A stretch of 42,265 nt of DNA from Siccibacter turicensis LMG 23730 (lineage in GTDB: Bacteria; Pseudomonadota; Gammaproteobacteria; Enterobacterales; Enterobacteriaceae), in assembly GCF_000463155.2 (NCBI RefSeq), contig NZ_AWFZ01000050.1:250788-293052 (forward strand), written 5' to 3'. The position numbers and the translations under genes are program-made. Under the pieces are notes generated by a model. The model had not been told where the DNA came from, made no database searches, and saw nothing but the letters and a program-made list of their open reading frames with translations. Shown piece by piece: positions 18,236 to 25,383 of the stretch (positions are counted from its first letter, which is position 1; each line of letters opens with the position of its first letter).

Positions 18236-18275
18236 AAGGAACGTTGTTAAAGGGCGGCTGAAAAATTGACGCGTA

Positions 18276-18304
18276 ATCATACTTGCGTTACCCGGCGAAC
18301 TCAA
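18276..18304 (-). promoter_or_regulatory. Promoter of the rpsF-priB-rpsR-rplI operon
   Basis: On the minus strand TTGAGT (18299-18304), 17-base spacer, TATGAT (18276-18281). The -35 lies only about 10 bases beyond the yjfP stop codon, so there is no room for a yjfP terminator in between. Confidence 0.65.
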
Positions 18305-18313
18305 GGCGAATGA

Positions 18314-19072
18314 TTAATTAATTGCCGCAACGCGGCGAAAGAACGCCACGCAGCCCTCCAGCGCCGCCGGCGTGATGCGATGCTTCACCCCCGCCTCCCA
18401 CTGGCAGGTCAGATTTTTCGCCAGTCCGGCGGTGTGCAGCGCCTGCTGGAGGCTAACGCTTTCCGTCGCCGGGACCACATCGTCCTCCTCGCCGTGCCAC
18501 AGAAACAGCGGGCGATTTCCGAGACGTGCCAGATTGCGCGGCGCCTCCAGCCGGGCTAGCGGCGCAAGAACGGCATCAAAGGCGGCCCGATCGTCCGGGG
18601 TTAGCAGGCGGTTCGGCGGGTAAAGCGCCCGGGCGAGCGTCGTGTAATAGCCAGAGCCCATCAGCGAGGCCACGGCGTTGATCTCCGGGTGCGCGCTCAT
18701 CAGGCCGAGCGCGGTCATCCCCCCGAGCGAGGCGCCAGCCACATAGAGCTGCCCCGGCATGACCAGCCCGGCGTCGTGCAGCGCCGCTGAGAGCGGGGCG
18801 AACTCCGCGATGTTCTGCGCCAGGATCTGCCAGAACTGCCCCGCCCGTGCGGTGGCATCGCCATCGAAACGCGCGCCGTGCCGGGGCGCGTCCGGCAAAA
18901 TGGCGCGAAAGCCGGCCTGAGCCAGCGCCACGGCGAAGTAGCTGTAGACGGTTTTTGAGGAGCTAAAGCCGTGATAGAACACCACCGTGGGCAGCGCCGC
19001 AGCCTTCTGGCCCGCCGGAACCGCATGAAGGGCCTCGACGCCAGCAAACTGCCCGGTATAAATTTCAATCAT
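18314..19072 (-). CDS. yjfP: YjfP, alpha/beta-hydrolase esterase
   Basis: This 252-residue cytoplasmic carboxylesterase is the orthologue of E. coli YjfP. The oxyanion region is FYHGFSSSKTVYSYFAVALAQAG. The nucleophile elbow is GASLGG (serine of GxSxG), with the acid in HGEEDDVVP and the histidine in GVKHRITP. Its substrate in the cell is unknown. I chose ATG 19072, which has GAGG 7 bases upstream; a GTG two codons earlier is also open. In E. coli the ula genes separate yjfP from rpsF; here yjfP runs straight up to the rpsF promoter and may feed transcripts into the ribosomal operon. Confidence 0.92.
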   Translation of the reverse strand: MIEIYTGQFAGVEALHAVPAGQKAAALPTVVFYHGFSSSKTVYSYFAVALAQAGFRAILPDAPRHGARFDGDATARAGQFWQILAQNIAEFAPLSAALHDAGLVMPGQLYVAGASLGGMTALGLMSAHPEINAVASLMGSGYYTTLARALYPPNRLLTPDDRAAFDAVLAPLARLEAPRNLARLGNRPLFLWHGEEDDVVPATESVSLQQALHTAGLAKNLTCQWEAGVKHRITPAALEGCVAFFRRVAAIN

Positions 19073-19253
19073 TACCACACCTCGCTATACTTTCTTTCTG
19101 TATGCCACGCAGCGCGCGGTCCCGCAACCCTCGGGCGTAACGGGACAAAAAACGGGCTGCGATCCGCTCTACGTTTTCAGCGAAAACTCCCGGTAAAAGC
19201 GCGCGTAAGGTAACAGTTCAGAGAACAATCTCTCAACGCCGCGCGGACGGCCA

Positions 19254-19260
19254 CTACACT
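19254..19260 (+). promoter_or_regulatory. Candidate -10 element of bsmA
   Basis: CTACACT, a sigma-S-like -10, lies 22 bases before the bsmA start codon. A second similar element, CTATACT, is at 19085-19091. No good -35 accompanies either. Confidence 0.3.
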
Positions 19261-19282
19261 CATCGCTATCAGGAAACAAAAC

Positions 19283-19591
19283 ATGCTTATTCGTTGGATC
19301 GCTACGCTGTTGCTCGCCCTGTCGCTCACCGCCTGCTCCGTACTGGAAGGTACGCCGCAGCCTGCCCCGCCGCTCACCGATGCGCCGCAGGAGATCCAGC
19401 GTAACCAGACGCAGGGTTTACAGCGTATGGGCAGCGTCACCGTGCTGGAGCGGGGTTCGCCGAGCGACAGCGAAGCCGCGCTTAAGGCCAAAGCGGTGGC
19501 CGCCGGGGCCGACTATTACGTCATCGTGCTCAACGATGAAACCATCGTACCCGGCCAGTGGTATGCCCAGGCGATCCTCTATCGTAAGTAA
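19283..19591 (+). CDS. bsmA: BsmA (YjfO), biofilm stress and motility lipoprotein
   Basis: This 102-residue lipoprotein has a signal peptide with the lipobox LTAC (Cys18). The mature part, about 84 residues, is a DUF1471/YhcN-type domain with ALKAKAVAAGADYYVIVLNDETIVPGQWYAQAILYRK, close to E. coli BsmA. In E. coli the protein is linked to biofilm formation and peroxide and acid stress. D/Q does not follow the lipobox cysteine directly (CSV), so outer-membrane sorting is expected. AGGA precedes the ATG. The related DUF1471 gene yjfN follows in the same direction. Confidence 0.92.
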   Translation: MLIRWIATLLLALSLTACSVLEGTPQPAPPLTDAPQEIQRNQTQGLQRMGSVTVLERGSPSDSEAALKAKAVAAGADYYVIVLNDETIVPGQWYAQAILYRK

Positions 19592-19736
19592 GACGGTGCG
19601 GGCACTTTGCATCAGCTTTACATTGCTTTGCGCCGTTTTAGCGTTTCCTGTGCACAATGGTTTTCATGTCTCAAAGGGATGAGCCGGGCGCGACAGCGTG
19701 CTCTGCCTGTACGGGGTAACGAAAATGGAGCTGACA

Positions 19737-20012
19737 ATGAAACGTTCTCTCGCTTTAACCACGCTGCTGTTATCCGTCGGGCTGATCACCACCTCGGCCC
19801 AGTCTACGGATAACGCCTGCGCCGATCGCGTCACCGGCCTGAATGAAATCGGGCTAATCTCGGTAAATAATATTTCAGGCAGCGTCCAGGACGTGGAGCG
19901 CATTATTGCCCTGAAAGCCGACGAGCAGGGCGCATCCTGGTACCGCATTGTGCAGATGCAGGAGAACCAGAACCCGGATAACTGGCGGGTTCAGGCGATC
20001 ATCTACGCCTGA
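19737..20012 (+). CDS. yjfN: YjfN, small periplasmic activator of DegP
   Basis: This 91-residue exported DUF1471 protein has a signal peptide at 1-22 (TTLLLSVGLITTSAQS) and a mature domain ADRVTGLNEIGLISVNNISGSVQDVERIIALKADEQGASWYRIVQM. E. coli YjfN has been reported to switch on the protease DegP through its hydrophobic C-terminal residue. The C-terminus here (IIYA) is also hydrophobic. I chose the ATG at 19737 because GGAG ends 6 bases before it; the ORF opens 13 codons earlier without a matching signal peptide. A terminator follows. Confidence 0.92.
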   Translation: MKRSLALTTLLLSVGLITTSAQSTDNACADRVTGLNEIGLISVNNISGSVQDVERIIALKADEQGASWYRIVQMQENQNPDNWRVQAIIYA

Positions 20013-20031
20013 CGGCCTGACGTTACCACTT

Positions 20032-20058
20032 CCCCGCCGCCCCGGCGGGGTTTTTGTT
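20032..20058 (+). terminator. Terminator of yjfN
   Basis: CCCCGCC (20032-20038), loop GCCCC, GGCGGGG (20044-20050), followed by TTTTTGTTT. Confidence 0.88.
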
Positions 20059-20127
20059 TAATTGCTGAACACGCCATGATCTTGATCAAATAATTTACAT
20101 AAGAAACATTTTATTACATTTCAACAG

Positions 20128-20154
20128 TAAATGTTCCCCCGCCTCTGCCGTTGA
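20128..20154 (+). promoter_or_regulatory. Sigma-28 (FliA) promoter of the Cache chemoreceptor gene
   Basis: TAAATGTT, exactly 11 bases, GCCGTTGA: six of eight matches in each half to TAAAGTTT-N11-GCCGATAA. Transcription would start near 20162, about 30 bases before the start codon. Confidence 0.7.
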
Positions 20155-20193
20155 ACGAGCCACCATTCTTTTGTTTATTTATTGGGCTCTGTC

Positions 20194-22125
20194 ATGACTA
20201 CATTTTTCCGGCAACTTGGACTGGGAGCAAAACTCTCCCTACTTACCGGCAGCACCGTCGCCATTCTGTTTCTGTTATTCACCTGGACGTTAAGCCAGCA
20301 GGCCAGCAAGCAGCTGGAATCCCTGGCGCTTGAGGACCTTCACAATCAGACCACCGGCGTAGTGGATATGGCGGTGATGTTTAACAGCAGCCTCACGGAA
20401 GAGGTCGAGAGCTTTACCCGTCTTTTCACCAGCTTCCTTCCGCAGCCGTTGAGCCGCGATGCCAGCGAAACGCGCACCATCAACGGCTTTACCGTACCAC
20501 TGCTTAAAGGCGGTGATGTCGCATTACATGAAAATAATGACATCCCCGACGACTTCCTGGCGCGTACCGGGGCTATCGCCACGCTGTTCGTGCGCAGCGG
20601 CGATGACTTCGTGCGCGTCGCCACCTCGCTGCGTAAAGAGGACGGCAGCCGTGCCATTGGCACCATCCTTGACCACGCCAGCCCGGCTTTCGCGCCGGTG
20701 AATAAAGGCGAGGTCTATCGCGGCCTGGCGAAGCTGTTCGGCAAGCGCTACATCACGCAGTATCAGCCGGTGAAAGACGCCAGCGGCCAGACCATCGCCA
20801 TTATCTTTGTGGGCGTGGATATCACCACCTCCTGGCAGGTGATGCGCGACAAGATCCTCAGCCGCCGTCTGGGCGATTCCGGTCACTTCTACGTGCTTGA
20901 CCGCACGCCGGGTGCCAACAGCGGGACCTATCTGTTCCACCAGAAAGAGGAAGGCAAACGTCCGCAGTGGTCGGATGCCATCCAGCAGCGCATGATGACC
21001 GAATCAACCGGCACCTTAGAGATGCAAAAGCCGGACGGCCGTACCGCGATGCTGACGTTCACCCATCTGCCGGGCTGGAACTGGGCGATTATCGGTGAAG
21101 TTGATAAGGCTTCGCTGCTCGCCTCGGTCAACAGCATGCGTAACCAGTTCCTGATTATTGGCCTTGCGATCTCCCTGATCTTTGCGGCCCTGTTCGTCAT
21201 TACGATTCGCCGCTGGCTGACCACGCCGCTGCGCGAAGTGATCACGCTGGGCCAGCGCTACGCGGCAGGGGATCTGCGCGCCACCATCGACTCCCAGCGT
21301 AAAGATGAAGTGGGGGAACTGATCCAGGCGATTAACGGGATCGGCAACGGATTACAGCAGATCGTCCATCAGGTACGCGATGCCGCAGGTGAAATCAGCA
21401 GCGGCACCGATGCGCTGGCCGCCGACAGCACCGAAATCAGCGAGCAGATCAACAAGCAGGCGAGCAGCGTCGAAGAAACCTCCGCCAGCATGGAACAGAT
21501 CGCCGCCACGGTGCAGCAGAACGCCGCCAACATGTCTCAGACCCAGCAGCTGGTTAACCAGGCTGCGCAGGCGGTACATCAGGGCGGTGAGACGGTGGGC
21601 AACGCCGTAGCGACCATGAATGATATTCGTGGGGCATCGCAGCGTATCGCCGACATTACTCATGTTATCGAGTCGATTGCCTTCCAGACCAACATCCTGG
21701 CGCTGAACGCCGCCGTGGAAGCCGCGCGGGCGGGCGAGCACGGGAAAGGCTTTGCGGTAGTGGCGCAGGAAGTACGCGCGCTCGCCGCACGCAGCGCGAA
21801 CGCGGTGAAAGAGATTGAGCAGCTGATCGCCGATACCCTGACCAAAGTGGGCGAAGGCCACGCGCTCTCGGAGCAGACGCGTAACGCGATGGATACCATC
21901 ATCACCCATATCGACCAGATCGATCAGCTGGTGACCGAAATTAACCACGCCTCACACGAGCAGTCGGCGGGCATCAGCCAGGTGAACATCGCCATGAGCC
22001 AGATTGGCGAAGCGACGCACATCAACGCCGAGCGCGTCTCGCGCAGCGAGCAGACGTCTCAGAGCCTGCGCGAGAAGGGCCACCACCTGAACGAGGTGGT
22101 GAGCGTATTCCGTCTTAAGGACTGA
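20194..22125 (+). CDS. Methyl-accepting chemotaxis protein with Cache sensor
   Basis: A 643-residue chemoreceptor absent here in E. coli K-12. TM1 lies at about 16-33 and the large periplasmic sensor at 35-312. The sensor fits the Cache3-Cache2 fusion type: [24 protein letters not shown], then GHFYVLDR and [16 protein letters not shown]2 is at about 318-338, followed by HAMP, and the signalling hairpin has the tip [21 protein letters not shown]. It ends FRLKD with no NWETF-type tail, so adaptation enzymes would have to be supplied by other receptors. I chose ATG 20194; the frame opens at a TTG 12 bases earlier, and the ribosome site is poor (TTGGG). Its stop codon abuts that of aidB. The ligand is unknown. 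Confidence 0.92.
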   Translation: MTTFFRQLGLGAKLSLLTGSTVAILFLLFTWTLSQQASKQLESLALEDLHNQTTGVVDMAVMFNSSLTEEVESFTRLFTSFLPQPLSRDASETRTINGFTVPLLKGGDVALHENNDIPDDFLARTGAIATLFVRSGDDFVRVATSLRKEDGSRAIGTILDHASPAFAPVNKGEVYRGLAKLFGKRYITQYQPVKDASGQTIAIIFVGVDITTSWQVMRDKILSRRLGDSGHFYVLDRTPGANSGTYLFHQKEEGKRPQWSDAIQQRMMTESTGTLEMQKPDGRTAMLTFTHLPGWNWAIIGEVDKASLLASVNSMRNQFLIIGLAISLIFAALFVITIRRWLTTPLREVITLGQRYAAGDLRATIDSQRKDEVGELIQAINGIGNGLQQIVHQVRDAAGEISSGTDALAADSTEISEQINKQASSVEETSASMEQIAATVQQNAANMSQTQQLVNQAAQAVHQGGETVGNAVATMNDIRGASQRIADITHVIESIAFQTNILALNAAVEAARAGEHGKGFAVVAQEVRALAARSANAVKEIEQLIADTLTKVGEGHALSEQTRNAMDTIITHIDQIDQLVTEINHASHEQSAGISQVNIAMSQIGEATHINAERVSRSEQTSQSLREKGHHLNEVVSVFRLKD

Positions 22126-23760
22126 CTAGCCGACCCCGCCGGTGGCGCGTAACAGCAGGTCATCAAGCACCTGCGCGTTAAGCAGCGTGTCGCCGCGCGG
22201 ATCGAGCATCATCCGGCACCAGGCTTCCGCCAGCGGCGGCGAGAGGTGACGGAGCAGCTGCGCACCGGTAGCCAGGTGCGCCAGCTGGGTGGTTAACGCG
22301 CGCGCCTGCGCCTCATGAGGCTTGCGCAACCGCTGCTGTAGCTGACGCCAGGCCCGGTCAAAGTGCCGGTCCTGGCCCTTCACCTCATCACACTCCGCCG
22401 TGAGCATCTCCAGCATTCCCGGCTGCTTCGTCAACCCGCGCAGCACATCAAGGCACATAATATTCCCGGCGCCCTCCCAGATGCTGTTGACCGGCATTTC
22501 CCGGTACAGCCGCGGCAGCTCGCTCTCTTCGCAGTACCCGCTTCCGCCCAGCACCTCCATCGCCTCCGCGACAAAAGGCACACCGGCTTTGCAAATGGTG
22601 AATTTCGCCGCCGGGGTAAACAGCCGGCAGAACGCCGCTTCGCGCGGGTCGCTGCGCTGCTCCCAGGCGCGGGCGAGGCGAAACAGCAACGCGGTTTGCC
22701 CCTCCAGCTGCAACGCCATCCGTCCGGTTACCTGGCGCATCAGCGGCTGGTCGATAAGCCGTTTACCAAACGCCTGCCGCTGATGAGCGTGGTACAGCGC
22801 CACCGACAGGGCGCGTCGCATCTGGCTGTGGCTGCCCAGCGCGCAGTCGAGCCGCGTCATACCAGCCATCTTCAGGATCTGGCGAACGCCCTCGCCCTCC
22901 TCGCCGATGAGCCAGCCGATGGCGTCGTGGAACTCCACTTCCGCACTGGCGTTCGACCGGTTGCCGAGCTTGTCTTTGAGACGCTCCAGCCGCACCGCGT
23001 TGCGCTGCCCGTCGGGCAAAAAGCGCGGCAGGAAGAAGCAGGAGAGCCCCCCGCTGGCCTGGGCCAGCACCAGGTGGGCGTCGCTCTGCGGCACCGAGAA
23101 AAACCATTTGTGCCCCACCAGGCGGTACGCTTCACCGGGTCCGCGTCGATCCAGCGGCTCAGCGCGCGTCGTATTGCTCAGCACGTCCGAACCGCCCTGC
23201 TTCTCGGTCATTCCCATGCCGATCAGCAGGCCGCGCTTCTGGCTGCCGGGCTGAAGATGGGCGTCGTAGCGGTCGCTGAGCAGCGGCTTAAGCCAGCCGT
23301 GGAACGGCGCGGGCAGCGCCTGAAGCAGCAGCGGCGTGGCGGCGAAGGTCATAGTAATGGGGCAAAGCGTCCCCGCCTCAACCTGACCGTGAAGCACAAA
23401 CCGCGCGCAGCGGGCGACGAAGGAGCCGATGCGGGCATCCTCCTGCCAGGGCAGATTGTGTACCCGATTGGCAAACAGGCCCTGCATCAGCAGATGCCAG
23501 GCTGGATGAAAGCGCACGTCGTCGAGCCGCTCCCCGGTGGGGTCGAAGCGCAGCAGCTCCGGCGGATTGGCGTTGGCAAGCCTGCCAAGCTCCAGCGACT
23601 CCGCGGTGCCAAGCTGCTGTCCGATACTGGCGAGCAGCTCGGCATCCCACTGGGCCGCCTCGCGGTTCACCGCTTCACGGAGCGGAACGTCTGAAAGGAA
23701 AAGGTTGCTGTTGTTGAGTGCGGTAACCTGATTAAACACGGTATGAGTATGCCAACGCAT
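22126..23760 (-). CDS. aidB: AidB, acyl-CoA dehydrogenase-like protein of the adaptive response
   Basis: This 544-residue flavoprotein matches E. coli AidB along its whole length. It has acyl-CoA dehydrogenase domains: N-terminal helical; the middle with TMTFAATPLLLQALP, GMGMTEKQGGSDV and GHKWFFSVPQSDAHLVLAQ; and the FAD domain with YHAHQRQAFGKRLIDQPLMR, LGGSGYCEESELPRLYREMPVNSIWEG. The C-terminal basic part binds DNA. It is induced in the Ada response and protects DNA from alkylation. AAGGAGGGA precedes the ATG. A possible -10 (CATACT, 23791-23796 on the minus strand) is present; I could not identify an Ada box. It is convergent with the chemoreceptor gene with no gap. Confidence 0.96.
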   Translation of the reverse strand: MRWHTHTVFNQVTALNNSNLFLSDVPLREAVNREAAQWDAELLASIGQQLGTAESLELGRLANANPPELLRFDPTGERLDDVRFHPAWHLLMQGLFANRVHNLPWQEDARIGSFVARCARFVLHGQVEAGTLCPITMTFAATPLLLQALPAPFHGWLKPLLSDRYDAHLQPGSQKRGLLIGMGMTEKQGGSDVLSNTTRAEPLDRRGPGEAYRLVGHKWFFSVPQSDAHLVLAQASGGLSCFFLPRFLPDGQRNAVRLERLKDKLGNRSNASAEVEFHDAIGWLIGEEGEGVRQILKMAGMTRLDCALGSHSQMRRALSVALYHAHQRQAFGKRLIDQPLMRQVTGRMALQLEGQTALLFRLARAWEQRSDPREAAFCRLFTPAAKFTICKAGVPFVAEAMEVLGGSGYCEESELPRLYREMPVNSIWEGAGNIMCLDVLRGLTKQPGMLEMLTAECDEVKGQDRHFDRAWRQLQQRLRKPHEAQARALTTQLAHLATGAQLLRHLSPPLAEAWCRMMLDPRGDTLLNAQVLDDLLLRATGGVG

Positions 23761-23896
23761 GCTGAGTCCCTCCTTTGTGGCAACGTCATAAGTATGGACA
23801 GCGCGGGAGCACCTGCGCTGGCGTGCGTCACAAAAAGGGGAATTGCCGGTCGGCGAAGGGAAAGCGCCCGCCCTGTAAAAGGCCGGGCCGAAGAGG

Positions 23897-24295
23897 TTAC
23901 CAGGTCATACAGGCCGCATTAAGAATACCGCCTGCGATCGACGCCGCGCCCATAAAGATCCCGGCCGCCAGATTGCGGTTGATGATTTTTTCACTCAGTT
24001 TCGGCATATACATCAGCATCCCGCCGTAGATAATGAGCTGCACCACCAGCGCGATCGCGCCCCAGATCAGGTAGTCGACGATGCTGACCGAGTTTACGGC
24101 GGCGCTGGCAAGCGGGATCACGTAGCCGATGATGGCACCGCTGAGGGTCACGGCCGCCGCGCTGTTGTTGTCTTTAATCAGCCGAAACTCGTCGTGCGGG
24201 GTGATGCGGGTGTAGATGAACATAAAACAGTTGATCATCGCCAGCCCGATAAAAAAGTAGGCGGCGAACGCCATTAATCCATGAAGTGTCTGCAC
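23897..24295 (-). CDS. yjfL: YjfL, DUF350 inner-membrane protein
   Basis: At 132 residues, exactly the length of E. coli YjfL, with four membrane segments in two DUF350 repeats (LMAFAAYFFIGLAMINCFMFIY, SGAIIGYVIPLASAAVNSV, LIWGAIALVVQLIIYGGMLMYMP, AAGIFMGAASIAGGILNAACMTW). The role is unknown. I chose GTG 24295, preceded by GGGAG, because it aligns with the E. coli start; the open frame extends further but without family residues. In E. coli yjfL sits in a yjfIJKLMC cluster, yet here the neighbours are missing and it has its own apparent promoter with a perfect palindrome at the transcription start. Confidence 0.85.
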   Translation of the reverse strand: MQTLHGLMAFAAYFFIGLAMINCFMFIYTRITPHDEFRLIKDNNSAAAVTLSGAIIGYVIPLASAAVNSVSIVDYLIWGAIALVVQLIIYGGMLMYMPKLSEKIINRNLAAGIFMGAASIAGGILNAACMTW

Positions 24296-24331
24296 AATCC
24301 TGTCTCCCGAGGCGGTAATGTTATGGTTAAA

Positions 24332-24364
24332 CAGGAGCCTGGCTCCTGGTGGCTTATAGTAGCA
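24332..24364 (-). promoter_or_regulatory. yjfL promoter with a perfect palindrome at the transcription start
   Basis: On the minus strand TGCTACTAT (24356-24364) is an extended -10. Transcription should start near 24349, directly before CAGGAGCC-A-GGCTCCTG (24332-24348 region), a perfect 8-1-8 palindrome. It may be an operator or a 5' hairpin. Confidence 0.5.
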
Positions 24365-24419
24365 GCCTGCCTGCGGGATCCTTGTCGCCTGATAAAACTT
24401 TACACAGCGCGCGCCGGGC

Positions 24420-24446
24420 AAAAAAAAGCCACCCCGCAGGATGGCT
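24420..24446 (-). terminator. Terminator of rlmB
   Basis: On the minus strand AGCCATCC / GGGTGGCT (loop TGCG) is followed by eight Ts. Confidence 0.85.
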
Positions 24447-24464
24447 TCGTCGTGATGGCGTTAC

Positions 24465-25196
24465 TTAGCCGCGCTGGCGTACCGCCTCGAACAGGCAGAT
24501 GCCGGTCGCCACCGAGACGTTCAGCGAAGAGACGCTGCCCGCCATCGGAATGCTGATCAGCTCGTCGCAGTGCTCGCGAGTCAGACGACGCATCCCTTCC
24601 CCTTCCGCGCCCATCACCAGCGCCATGCGGCCGGTCATTTTGCTCTGGAACAGGGTGTGATCGGCTTCGCCAGCGGTGCCGACAATCCAGATGTTCTCTT
24701 CCTGCAACAGGCGCATAGTGCGCGCCAGGTTGGTAACGCGGATCAGCGGGACGTTCTCCGCTGCGCCACACGCTACTTTTTTGGCGGTGGCGTTCAGCTG
24801 AGCGGATTTATCCTTCGGCACGATCACCGCATGCACGCCGGCAGCATCGGCGCTGCGCAGGCAGGCGCCGAGGTTGTGCGGGTCGGTAACGCCGTCGAGG
24901 ATCAGGAAGAAGGGATTATCCAGCTCGGCGATCAGATCCGGCAGATCGTTCTCCTGATACTGGCGGCCCGGCTTCACGCGCGCGATGATCCCCTGATGCA
25001 CCGCGCCCTCGCTTTTCTCGTCGAGCCACTGGCGGTTGGCAACCTGAATCACTACGCCCTGGGCTTCCAGCGCGTGGATAAGCGGCAGCAGACGTTTATC
25101 TTCACGTCCTTTCAGAATAAATACTTCCTGAAAACGCTCCGGGGCACGTTCCAGCAGCGCCTGCACCGCGTGGATGCCGTAAATCATTTCACTCAT
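24465..25196 (-). CDS. rlmB: RlmB, 23S rRNA (guanosine-2251-2'-O)-methyltransferase
   Basis: This 243-residue SpoU-family enzyme methylates G2251 in the P-loop of 23S rRNA. The small N-terminal substrate domain (1-70) is followed by the knotted SPOUT domain, with [21 protein letters not shown], the catalytic region [23 protein letters not shown] and the knot [13 protein letters not shown]. The length is the same as in E. coli. In E. coli it follows rnr in one operon; here rnr has a strong terminator and a separate perfect TATAAT lies between, so it may be transcribed on its own. Confidence 0.97.
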   Translation of the reverse strand: MSEMIYGIHAVQALLERAPERFQEVFILKGREDKRLLPLIHALEAQGVVIQVANRQWLDEKSEGAVHQGIIARVKPGRQYQENDLPDLIAELDNPFFLILDGVTDPHNLGACLRSADAAGVHAVIVPKDKSAQLNATAKKVACGAAENVPLIRVTNLARTMRLLQEENIWIVGTAGEADHTLFQSKMTGRMALVMGAEGEGMRRLTREHCDELISIPMAGSVSSLNVSVATGICLFEAVRQRG

Positions 25197-25267
25197 GGGG
25201 GATACTCGTTATGGGCGGTGACCCGCCTGGTTGCGATGCCGTAACGGCTTTTTGAACATATCCGCCC

Positions 25268-25273
25268 ATTATA
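25268..25273 (-). promoter_or_regulatory. Likely -10 element of an rlmB promoter
   Basis: A perfect TATAAT on the minus strand, about 72 bases before the rlmB start. No good -35 is found at 16-18 bases. Confidence 0.4.
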
Positions 25274-25347
25274 ACCAACATCGCGGGCAGATCATCTGTG
25301 AAAACGGATTGATGCCCGGATCGCAGACGGTGTGCCGCAGGTCAGGC

Positions 25348-25376
25348 AAAAAAAGAGCAGGCACCAGGCCTGCTCT
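25348..25376 (-). terminator. Terminator of rnr
   Basis: On the minus strand AGAGCAGGC / GCCTGCTCT (loop CTGGT) is followed by six or more Ts, 8 bases after the rnr stop. Confidence 0.88.
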
Positions 25377-25383
25377 GTGTCGC

